Source: JANNGC01 sp043757045
Lineage (GTDB): Bacteria; Verrucomicrobiota; Verrucomicrobiia; Limisphaerales; SIBH01
Reading direction: 5' to 3'
Length of the DNA stretch: 64,000 nt
NCBI GenBank assembly: GCA_043757045.1
Contig: JAYVQC010000135.1
Location: 1-64,000, forward strand
Shown: positions 57,301-64,000 of the stretch, piece after piece
Position numbering within the stretch: position 1 is the stretch's first letter
How the letters are laid out: the number at the start of each line of letters is the position of its first letter
Program-made: the position numbers and the translations under genes
Notes under the pieces: model-generated
Database searches by the model: none
Seen by the model: only the letters and a program-made list of their open reading frames with translations
What the model was told of the DNA's origin: nothing

Positions 57301-58072
57301 TCACAGCCCTCCTCTCCGGGTTTGGGCCTATTCCGGCTTCAGCAGCTTCGAGTAGGGCTTCTGCCCGCCGCAGGTGTTCCAGAGAGGCAAAGCGGTAAGT
57401 TTTGCCGCCCATCTCGGCAAGTGCCGTTGGGGAATCGCCGCGAGATTGTTCTGCAGCAGTTCTCAGTTCTACGAGCGGCTTCGTCGCAGCCGGCGAATCA
57501 CCTGGTTCGAGTACCCGCAAAGCGTCCTCGGCCAAAGCCAAAACTCCGTCGAGAGTGACGCCGTGGAGGGGAATGCCGTATTTGGTGCATTGTCCAAAGC
57601 GCCTGCCGTACACATGAGCACGGTAAGTTTGGCCGTCCAGCCGCACAAACCTCTCGATTGGTTCAACTAGCGGGCCTTCTTTCGCCGGGAGCCCACCGAG
57701 AACAGAAAAATCACCAATGCCGGAGACACGGACTTCCAACTCATTTACGACCTCAGCGGGCAACTGTTGTCTGATTGAGGCAGGAGTAGATAAAGCCAAT
57801 GCCTGCGCGGGATTAGCTTTGATGAGTTCTCGAAAACTGGAGCGCCGTTGTTTCGCGAGCGTAACACCTTCGGAGAGCATCTGCGTTTTGGCACTTGCGT
57901 CAGGCAAAACCCCGTATCGGTGTGACCAAGAGTTGAAGGCTGCTATTGCAGCCAAGTCTGGCTGTTCGTTCGTTGCCGCAGCATAGATAAATTCTCCATG
58001 CAACATTGCTATCAACGCCAGGATGCGAAGAAGTTGTTTGGACCAACTCAAATTTAGTGGCTTCATATCCAT
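54350..58072 (-). CDS. Secreted metalloprotease with Ig-like, NHL-repeat and C-terminal domains
   Basis: A 1240-residue exported protein. The N-terminal hydrophobic stretch LLRILALIAMLHGEFIYA is a weaker signal peptide than in its neighbours. Residues about 290-480 form a metzincin-like catalytic domain: HELGHTYGLWH (near 422-432) supplies three zinc-binding histidines and the catalytic Glu, and DDFDTMG (near 460) the Met-turn. Residues about 620-720 are an Ig-like domain (PTYQWQRQIGG). Six NHL repeats of about 53 residues follow (about 725-1040; GVAVDAARNVYVADTGNSVIRKI), then a beta domain with SSNLVNWLPLQTNT and a final PPC-like domain (VWWTWQAPNSG...YQIAVDGYNAESG). It probably cleaves proteins at or outside the cell surface. 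Confidence 0.88.
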   Translation of the reverse strand: MDMKPLNLSWSKQLLRILALIAMLHGEFIYAAATNEQPDLAAIAAFNSWSHRYGVLPDASAKTQMLSEGVTLAKQRRSSFRELIKANPAQALALSTPASIRQQLPAEVVNELEVRVSGIGDFSVLGGLPAKEGPLVEPIERFVRLDGQTYRAHVYGRRFGQCTKYGIPLHGVTLDGVLALAEDALRVLEPGDSPAATKPLVELRTAAEQSRGDSPTALAEMGGKTYRFASLEHLRRAEALLEAAEAGIGPNPERRAVKVLEEMGKSRIEVDGASEQAVAKSLYTEGGKNVLIIRIDFSDFPGDPRSIYTASYVQDFADTQISPYFQQSSYGITSLTNTVTTQLYRMPKTGSYYATNGADYELHMAAETAAATNYNVTNYDRVMILFSRLSSIPGSRIRYAGRAEIGGRRVWINSYFDFRVVTHELGHTYGLWHANLWQVNDNDSISAGGSSTEYGDDFDTMGRNGSDDSRTDFNPWFKNRLNWLLDNQVITVATSGTYRIKRFDDPGASGVLALKVAKDAARNYWIGYRRSFTENSSLQNGAYIIWGYNSNQRSDLIDATTPGNSAQDAALAIGATLFDHAANITIRPIAQGGAAPNEYLDVQVTFGPVEPRIVKVTGNQTATPGQSIAFLVKADGIPVPTYQWQRQIGGTGAWSNLTDGESYSGAGTAVLILNDVTASMNGDQFRCVINNPSGSIISSPPAGLNVVPYGVTTLAGNVGVRSHSDGIGNLAAFAGPFGVAVDAARNVYVADTGNSVIRKITRAGVVSTLAGFALNEGYANGSGSNARFNNPHAVAVDGSGTVFVADSFNGVIRKITPEGVASHLAGLASSIGSTDGTGTNARFYNPSGIAVHGSGTVFVADSQNYTIRTITPAGAVNTLAGSAGASGYADGQGGNARFSDPRGIALDSTGNIYVADQGSHTIRKVTPAGLVSTLAGLAGISGSADGTGNNARFKFPGAVAVDAFDNVYVADFFNDTVRKITPNRVVSTLAGLAGSPGSNDGKTSEARFHYPMGIAIDSAGVIYVADQGNDTIRRIAFAPTPQLSGMARSNGVFRFVLNGPGGNIYVIEASSNLVNWLPLQTNTVPTIGSLLTVDSASGSFSRRFYRVRPWVAGPFNDLFANRTMLVGTNLVATDTNVGASMEPGEPFHWAATGGKSVWWTWQAPNSGPVTFSTGGSAFDTLLAIYTGNSVAALTLVANNDDFPGTGRSQITFSATAGTVYQIAVDGYNAESGSIVLSLVQ

Positions 58073-58371
58073 CGTTCTGCTTGTTCTTCACTCAAATTTG
58101 ACCATCACGCCCGGTTGCCGCTGCCGGCATCGCGGCTCCCCACCCGGCTGTCGGACGCGTAGCCGGTGCTCGCTGTACCTGTTTCCCACCAAGCTCATTG
58201 TACCCGGAGACTGGCCGGAGCGTGTATTTCAGCTCCGGTCCGATGAACCGTGGCGAAGTTTCCGTTCAGTTGTTTCCTGACGGTGGACACCAAATCGCTG
58301 TCGATTGTGAGAACCGACCTCCTTCAGGAGCAGACCACCGGCTGCCTGCCAGGCCGCAATTCAAACCAATA
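58073..58371. other. Intergenic region, partner of the direct repeat at 54175
   Basis: There is no gene in these 299 bp. Positions 58221-58315 hold the second, diverged copy of the repeat noted at 54175-54270. The region precedes the metalloprotease gene on the minus strand and should contain its promoter, which I cannot place with confidence. Confidence 0.5.
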
Positions 58372-59565
58372 TCATTGCGCTGTTACATTCGCACTGACGC
58401 TCGTTGCGGCTCCGAAAGAGTTGGTGACCACCGCGAAGTAATTCCCATTGTCGCTGATCTGGAAATTGGAAATGGCAAGGTTCGCGGTGGTAGCTCCACT
58501 TATTCGCCCACCGTTATTCAGGACTCCAGACGGCCCGTTCCAGCGATAAACCAAAGTCGGTGTCCCATTGGCCACGACTTGCAGGTTTACCGTTTGTCCC
58601 GCGTTGACCGTTTGGGATAAAGGGTCCGTGGTGATTCGCGGCGCAATCCCCGGTTGGACAACCACCTTGGCAATCGCACTGGTTGCGGCACCGAAGGCAT
58701 TGGACACCACCATGTAATAGCCGCCGTCATCTGCGAGTTGAAGATTTGAGATTGTAAGATTTAAAGACTCGCTTCCGCTCACACGCCCCCCATCGCTCAA
58801 AACTCCTGCAGGACCGAACCACTTGAAGCGCAAAGTGGCCGCTCCACTAGCGGAAGAAGTCAGAGCTAAATTCTGTTTCTCGGTAAGAGTCTGGCCTTGG
58901 GGGTCGATCAAAATTCGAGGGGCTTGGCTCAATGTAATTCGCACTCCAGCGGGAATGCTCGACGTGTTCCCATACTGATTCGTCACAGTCGCCCAGTAAT
59001 TCCCCTCATTGCCAGGATCCACGTTTACAATGACGAGATTGGGGGTCGTACAGCCGCTAATCTGGCCACCGTTTGATAATATTCCATCAGGCCCATACCA
59101 CTGATAACTAAGCGGAAGCATGCCGGTCGCCAACACATCTAGTTGAACGGTTTCCCCTGCATACGGGTCTTTGGAAAGCGGTTCGCCGCGAATCCAAGGA
59201 CGCGGGTCAGCGGAGACGCGATAAAATCGTGCAGAAATATTCCCAGCAGTATTGGAAAATACTTGCGCAGCGCCGGTACCAGGGAAATTTGTAAATAACG
59301 ACCATGAACCAGTTCCCACTCGGCTTCTGAATTGCGCTATATAATTCACACCGGCCTGCGTCGGTATCTGCATCTTCAGAGACCGCGTATTACTTGTTTG
59401 GATAAACGACAAATTTTGGATTACAGGTGGAGTCACCTGTGCGGAACAAGTCGACAAAATTATAGAGAACAACATTAATATGATGTTGAGCCTCGCAAAT
59501 TGAGAAATGCTCTCTCTAGTAGAATTGACTAGCGCGCTAATATTTTCCTTCAATATTTGTTTCAT
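58372..59565 (-). CDS. Secreted protein with three Ig-like domains
   Basis: A 397-residue exported protein. After a long N-terminal leader the hydrophobic stretch LNIILMLFSIILSTCSA gives signal cleavage near AQVT. Residues about 45-120 are a beta domain typical of verrucomicrobial surface proteins (NYIAQFRSRVGTGSW). Three Ig-like domains of about 92 residues follow (starting near 122, 215 and 308), each with YxWxGPxGxLxxGGxxSG, LxIxN and a YxxVVTNxxG motif. It ends directly after the third domain with no anchor. The genes before and after on the same strand are also secreted or membrane proteins; the gap to the upstream HEAT-like gene is 36 bp. Confidence 0.85.
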   Translation of the reverse strand: MKQILKENISALVNSTRESISQFARLNIILMLFSIILSTCSAQVTPPVIQNLSFIQTSNTRSLKMQIPTQAGVNYIAQFRSRVGTGSWSLFTNFPGTGAAQVFSNTAGNISARFYRVSADPRPWIRGEPLSKDPYAGETVQLDVLATGMLPLSYQWYGPDGILSNGGQISGCTTPNLVIVNVDPGNEGNYWATVTNQYGNTSSIPAGVRITLSQAPRILIDPQGQTLTEKQNLALTSSASGAATLRFKWFGPAGVLSDGGRVSGSESLNLTISNLQLADDGGYYMVVSNAFGAATSAIAKVVVQPGIAPRITTDPLSQTVNAGQTVNLQVVANGTPTLVYRWNGPSGVLNNGGRISGATTANLAISNFQISDNGNYFAVVTNSFGAATSVSANVTAQ

Positions 59566-59601
59566 AATGAATTCAAAAAACTCCGGGCAATAAACCTTGA
59601 A

Positions 59602-60813
59602 TTACCGCTTGCGATTCCCCTGACCGAGAGCAACTGCATTTCGGATCGTGTCACTACTAAACGGTTGGTTTAGAGTGGCGGCAACTAGCTCAAAAGAGGC
59701 GGTATCTCTCAATTTGCCAAACCATTGCTCGGCCCAAGCCGCATCTTGGTCTGTTGCGCTCACTGCCCATTGCAGCAAGACCTGAGTTGCTTCCCCTCTT
59801 CCCATTGCAGCCAAAGCCAGTCCGCAGACATATTGATTAACCTCACTTGAATTTGCGTTGAGGAGTCCGGTGGACAAGATTGCAATCGCGTTGGGATTTC
59901 TAACTTTTGCAAGTGCAAGAAACGCCGCCTGGCCTTTCGCATCTTTCAAATCATACAAACCTTCTACCGTCGGTGCCGCACGAAGAACCTCATTGATTAA
60001 CAGCTGAACTCCGGCCGCTGTTCCCACCTTGGCCAATCCAAGGGCTGCAGCTTGCGCAAGTTGAGGATCATTCCTGGCGAGTGACCAAGCGCTTTCCAAG
60101 GACGGTGATAAATCTTCCCGAAACTGCCCTGCCACACGGTCATCCCCCGTTCTCGCGATTTGTTTGCCAAGAATCTCTCGAAGTGAAGCATCAGTCGTCT
60201 GGTGATATTCTCCCAAAAGTAACTGAACCGCGACCGGCCTTTGCACTGAGCCCAGCATCGAAGCAATTTCACCTTTGACGGAGCGCGGTAACGATTCATT
60301 TCTGAGCATAGCACTCAGTTTTTGATAGACTGCTTCATTTGAATTCTCTCGGCCGGAATGAAGTGCAAGAGTCAGTGCCATTATTATTAAAGTTTTTTCT
60401 TCGGCGGTCACTGCCACGATTGCCCTTTCGCCCCATAGGGTTTCAAGTTTGGACAATAGCTCCCCTGCCGACCTTTTCTGGAGGAGTTGTGCTAATTCTC
60501 TTCTTTCATTCAATTTTTCTCTCCATTCTTCCATCGGGGCTGCGTTGCTTTTAAGCACTAGCTCCTCACTTTTTTGCGCCTGCGGTATAACGGGCATTTC
60601 AGACTGTAAGTTTGTGCCAAGTGAAGATTGATTGATTGCGTTTTGGCTTGCGGCACTTTTACTGGGATACAATTCTCCACTAACCGCTGACACTGATGAT
60701 GTTTTGCCTGGTTGTTGCTCTGGGCTACCCCACCAGAAGAAAAGTCCAACAATAACAGCTGTCAGCAGAACTGCCATCATCGACTTCGACCAAGTTGGGA
60801 GAAGTTGTTTCAT
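59602..60813 (-). CDS. Membrane-anchored HEAT-like repeat protein
   Basis: A 403-residue protein from the ATG that overlaps the upstream stop codon (ATGA). One membrane helix, MMAVLLTAVIVGLFFWW, near residues 12-28, is followed by a Ser/Gln-rich linker and a helical solenoid of about 300 residues built from HEAT-like pairs (MLGSVQRPVAVQLLLGEYHQ; AALGLAKVGTAAGVQLLINE; LALAAMGRGEATQVLLQWAV). It should be anchored in the inner membrane with a scaffold domain outside or in the periplasm. Translational coupling to the upstream lipase-like gene suggests that the two products work together. Confidence 0.8.
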   Translation of the reverse strand: MKQLLPTWSKSMMAVLLTAVIVGLFFWWGSPEQQPGKTSSVSAVSGELYPSKSAASQNAINQSSLGTNLQSEMPVIPQAQKSEELVLKSNAAPMEEWREKLNERRELAQLLQKRSAGELLSKLETLWGERAIVAVTAEEKTLIIMALTLALHSGRENSNEAVYQKLSAMLRNESLPRSVKGEIASMLGSVQRPVAVQLLLGEYHQTTDASLREILGKQIARTGDDRVAGQFREDLSPSLESAWSLARNDPQLAQAAALGLAKVGTAAGVQLLINEVLRAAPTVEGLYDLKDAKGQAAFLALAKVRNPNAIAILSTGLLNANSSEVNQYVCGLALAAMGRGEATQVLLQWAVSATDQDAAWAEQWFGKLRDTASFELVAATLNQPFSSDTIRNAVALGQGNRKR

Positions 60814-63800
60814 TCCCACCAATTGATGAGCGGTGCACGCAGAGCATCGGTTATGTGAGCTTCTTGGCTCGATTCTTCACGATGATAGATGCCACCGGTG
60901 TATGTTAGCGGAGCCAGCTTGATTGCAGGAAACCCTGAGATATCATCGTAGCGCTGGCTCGTGACGGGGACAGTTCCATCGCCTGGATAATCGACTGAAT
61001 CGCTTCCAGAACCAAGCATGTAGTCCTCCGCCTGTGAACTGACCTGTTCACCAACGGTTCCATCGCTGGGGAAAATGGAATAAGCGATACCGAATACGAT
61101 AGTGTGCCGTTTTAAGTAGCCCAAGTTCAGGCCGGTGTAGGTAATTGCCCTGTAGCTGATATTACTTGGTAAATTGCCAATTGAGGCGTTTAGAGATCCA
61201 ATCTCGCTTGGGGCGGGAGTATTAGCAAGGTCGTCAATTGTAGGTCGACGCACGTCCAACTCGCTCTCGGATAAAATCTGTTTGGCCACCTGCCAATCAT
61301 CATTCCAGTATTTTCCACTAGCAGTGGATCGGGGATGACTGCTTAAATACGAATAGATTTTGCCTAAAGGACTACCTTTGTGCGGGGTTCCTGTAGTTAG
61401 AAGTGCAACGACGCTAGATTTTTCTGGGCTTGCCGCAGATTCTTGCAAAAATGCACGAGCAGCGAGGCCACCCCTACTGTGTCCTAATAATGTTATTTGA
61501 GCCCCTGGATAAACGCTCAAAACATAATTAACCGCTTCCTTGACTTCTCGCCCGAGTGTGGCGAAATCAGAGAAATCTCCTTTATCTGTTTTCACAACGC
61601 CAGTGGCAACAATGTTTTCCGCTGCGATTCCAGGCCTTCCTAACGTTGCGTCGTAAAAACCAAACCGGACGCGATAACAGACAACGCCATGTGAATCTGG
61701 AGTGGGACTCCCACTATCTCCCTCCCATAATCCACCGCAGATGATCGGTGCGCTTGGTGCAGAACCGTTAAATCGGTTTTCAAGATACTCTTGCCAAGTG
61801 CCAGGATCGGAATTCATTCCATGAAGAAGCACCAGCACTCTTTGCGAAGTTTTATAGGCAAACGTCTTCTGGTTGTTTCCCTCATCGCTTTCCGTTGATG
61901 CGCACCTACTATCAATAAAGGCTCGAAATGTATTATTTCCCGAAGGGCCAGCGACGAGATTTGCAACTGTGATTATTTTGATCTCATTCGGTGCAAGGGT
62001 TCCAACCGCAATCGGGATACCAGCTTCGGCGCAGACGGCGGCAGGCGGTTTGTTCGCCCAAACATCGAGCCACCCCGCATTGCCTGAAACGCCCAGATTC
62101 TTGACTGTCACGTAAGCGCTAAACTTAGCGCCCGGCTTCAAACTGCTTGGGTTGATGGTGATTGAGGTGATCGTGAAGTCCGGTTGTGCAACCGGATTGA
62201 TTCCGTAACTGGCAGTCAGTTGATTGTCGCCATCATCTTTTTCAAGAGTTTGGCAAGTGCTGTCCACAAAAGCCCGAAACGTCCACGGACTGCCGCTAGA
62301 TGGAGCGGTGAGGTTGTAAGTTAGCGTTTTGGTCTGGTTTAATAAAAGTGTGCCCACAGATTGAGATTGGCCTCCGGGAGCACCGCATGATTGAGGGGAG
62401 GGCTGATTCAGCCACACGTCCAAATACTTGCCGTCGCCAGAGACGTCACCTTGGTTCTTCACGGTGACGGAAGCTGTGAAGGGCTGCCCGCCCACTGGCT
62501 GCGCAGGATTAAATGTGATCGCCGTCACCACAAAGTTGGGCAACGGTTGTGCTACTGAGCCCACTGTGTAGGCGAATGTGGCTTGATTGTTCGCGTCACT
62601 GGTTTCGGCCGTCTGGCAATAGCTGTCCACAAACGCGCGGATCGTGTATGTTCCGGCGCTCCCCGGGGCAGTCAGATTTAGTGTGAATGTTTTGCTTTGG
62701 AGATATGTGAACGTGCCGACAGCCGCCCAAGTATTTCCATCCGTCCCGCAGGTCTGTACCGAGGGCTGATTCGCCCACACGTCAAGCCATTTGCCGTCTC
62801 CCGAACCGGTGCCTTGATTTCTCACGGTGACATTCGCCGTGAAAGTCTGGCCCGGCTGCGGAGAAGCAGGATTAAGCGTGATGGAGGTTATATGGAAATC
62901 AGGCATTGCCGACCCGCCGATGTTGATTGTCTTCGTGTAAGAATTATCCACCTCACTGCTTTCGCCAATGGCTCCGGTTGAGTCGGCTGTAATCGTAATT
63001 GTGTGCTGACCAGAACTAAGCGAGCCAAGATTGTAGTCAAAAACCGGAACGTAGTAATTCGCGCTCAACGAGGGCACTGACCATGATTGTCTAACGACTC
63101 CGTCCACAGCTAATGAAACAGAAAAGGCAGAGGCCCCCGCTGTTCCAAAATTTACCACTGCCCAATCCACGTAAAGTGTGTCTGCAGCCGTTAATGAAGT
63201 GCTGTCGGTGTTGTTCCCCGGTGCCCGCGAAACCACTATCTTGTCTGACCAATTTGGGGGCAGGTATGGCGTCAAGTTGGGCAAGTTTTGCAACGAAGCA
63301 GATGCTTCGTTGGAGTAATTTGGCGACGGCCCGGCCGCATTGTAAGCATAAATCCGGTAGTAGTACGTGTTGCCGGCAACCACGCCCGTGTCTGTGTAGC
63401 CCGTGACGTTCGCCCCGACGGTCGTGTACAACCCCCACGTTCCGCCCGCGCCAGTCTTCCGCTCAATCTGGAAACCTTGCTCGTTGTTCGCGTTGTCCTG
63501 CCATGCCAGCACAATCGAACTCGTCCCGCCCGAAGCCGTCAGCGAGGTGGGGGTAGCCGGGACACCATCTGATGTTTGGAACGTTTCTACGTTGACAACA
63601 TTTACATCCGACCAGCCGACTGAATTGCGTGCCCAGACGCGATATTTGTAGCTGCTATTGGGAAGAAAACCTGTCAACGAAAGGCTGAAATTATTCCCAG
63701 AGACGTTGAACGCGGTGCTAGCGTCGCTGAAAAACCCATAGTCAACCCCGGCTGTTCCCGTGCCCCAGCTCCCTGTGCTCCTGGCCCATTCAATACGGCG

Positions 63801-64000
63801 TTCAAGAATGGCACTGCCACCGTTGTTGACAATTTGTCCATTCAATGTTGCCGAGTTCGCACCGACGGAAGTTGCTGGTTGAGTGCTGACCGTCGGAATA
63901 CTCCCTGTCAGCCCAATGGACGCTTCGTTGGAATAGAAGGGAGACGGCCCGTTCGCGTTGTAAGCATAGACCCGATAGTAATACGTGTTTCCGGCCGCCA
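60810..64000 (-). CDS. Secreted lipase/esterase with FN3 and CARDB repeats, partial at its start
   Basis: At least 1063 codons are in the window; the frame is open to the right edge, so the true start is outside. From the N-terminal side come fibronectin type III modules with the repeated phrase AGNTYYYRIYAYNAAGPSPN, then CARDB-type domains of about 110 residues (each with FTASVTVKNQG-like starts). An alpha/beta hydrolase closes the protein: the oxyanion region VLVLLHGMNSDPGTW, the nucleophile elbow LLGHSRGGLAA with Ser, an Asp in DYPGDGTVPVTS and a His in GIYHREESSQEAH. The likely substrates are acyl esters at the surface. It overlaps the HEAT-like gene by four bases. Confidence 0.85.
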   Translation of the reverse strand, partial: AAGNTYYYRVYAYNANGPSPFYSNEASIGLTGSIPTVSTQPATSVGANSATLNGQIVNNGGSAILERRIEWARSTGSWGTGTAGVDYGFFSDASTAFNVSGNNFSLSLTGFLPNSSYKYRVWARNSVGWSDVNVVNVETFQTSDGVPATPTSLTASGGTSSIVLAWQDNANNEQGFQIERKTGAGGTWGLYTTVGANVTGYTDTGVVAGNTYYYRIYAYNAAGPSPNYSNEASASLQNLPNLTPYLPPNWSDKIVVSRAPGNNTDSTSLTAADTLYVDWAVVNFGTAGASAFSVSLAVDGVVRQSWSVPSLSANYYVPVFDYNLGSLSSGQHTITITADSTGAIGESSEVDNSYTKTINIGGSAMPDFHITSITLNPASPQPGQTFTANVTVRNQGTGSGDGKWLDVWANQPSVQTCGTDGNTWAAVGTFTYLQSKTFTLNLTAPGSAGTYTIRAFVDSYCQTAETSDANNQATFAYTVGSVAQPLPNFVVTAITFNPAQPVGGQPFTASVTVKNQGDVSGDGKYLDVWLNQPSPQSCGAPGGQSQSVGTLLLNQTKTLTYNLTAPSSGSPWTFRAFVDSTCQTLEKDDGDNQLTASYGINPVAQPDFTITSITINPSSLKPGAKFSAYVTVKNLGVSGNAGWLDVWANKPPAAVCAEAGIPIAVGTLAPNEIKIITVANLVAGPSGNNTFRAFIDSRCASTESDEGNNQKTFAYKTSQRVLVLLHGMNSDPGTWQEYLENRFNGSAPSAPIICGGLWEGDSGSPTPDSHGVVCYRVRFGFYDATLGRPGIAAENIVATGVVKTDKGDFSDFATLGREVKEAVNYVLSVYPGAQITLLGHSRGGLAARAFLQESAASPEKSSVVALLTTGTPHKGSPLGKIYSYLSSHPRSTASGKYWNDDWQVAKQILSESELDVRRPTIDDLANTPAPSEIGSLNASIGNLPSNISYRAITYTGLNLGYLKRHTIVFGIAYSIFPSDGTVGEQVSSQAEDYMLGSGSDSVDYPGDGTVPVTSQRYDDISGFPAIKLAPLTYTGGIYHREESSQEAHITDALRAPLINWWE

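Noticed and set aside
1..64000. tRNA, rRNA or riboswitch genes
   Set aside because: I looked for cloverleaf-like and rRNA-like stretches and saw none; a covariance-model search would be needed to exclude small RNAs.

Overview
The window is GC-rich DNA with about 36 recognisable protein genes and no rRNA, tRNA or CRISPR array that I can see. The gene content points to Verrucomicrobiota, probably the Limisphaerales/Pedosphaera side. The signs are PEP-CTERM proteins, a DUF1552 protein and a DUF1592-type cytochrome protein, a PVC-type heme-binding dehydrogenase-like protein, an ADA2-like deaminase, a large LamG/Ig-like/CARDB secretome, and a dense population of GC-rich palindromic interspersed repeats. 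No phylogenetic marker is present, so the assignment is an inference from gene content.

Layout. 0.1-7.2 kb: a three-domain glycosyltransferase, an adenosine-deaminase-like protein, an unknown protein followed by a CBM48 protein, and a secreted protein. 7.4-12.9 kb: DUF1552 protein, small unknown proteins, a truncated and an intact GNAT acetyltransferase, an ECF sigma factor and a GntP permease. 13.1-22.2 kb: two tandem PEP-CTERM genes (one broken), a YVTN/phosphoesterase lipoprotein, then a polysaccharide module (LamG-PL7 alginate lyase and a beta-helix protein) that ends in two truncated gene tails. 22.2-28.3 kb: membrane Ser/Thr kinase, lipoprotein, LarA-like protein, VapBC-type toxin-antitoxin pair and an SDR oxidoreductase. 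28.9-32.5 kb: a charged protein and an ABC ATPase/permease pair. 32.6-37.9 kb: a signalling cluster made of a PAS histidine kinase facing a three-gene operon (methyltransferase, membrane histidine kinase, receiver protein with a kinase-like tail). The operon has the architecture of the Ralstonia phcB-phcS-phcR quorum-sensing locus. 38.4-53.6 kb: secreted GH128-like protein, ABC permease, flavin reductase, UbiA prenyltransferase, LysM protein, PVC heme-binding protein, AnmK and the DUF1592 cytochrome protein. 53.9-64.0 kb: a DUF5989 miniprotein, then a minus-strand series of secreted proteins (metalloprotease with NHL repeats, Ig-like protein, HEAT-like protein, and a lipase with FN3/CARDB repeats that runs off the right edge).

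The strongest non-gene signal is the set of palindromic repeats. At least eight families occur, with near-perfect arms of 13-28 bp. They sit between genes, directly against stop codons, nested inside each other, and in several cases inside reading frames: the glycosyltransferase, the YVTN protein, and both the middle and the C-terminus of the PVC heme protein. Two unrelated genes carry the same 107-bp family read in the same frame. The other point worth following is the Phc-like cluster, in which the receiver protein's kinase-like tail keeps the H-box histidine but has lost its ATP-binding residues.
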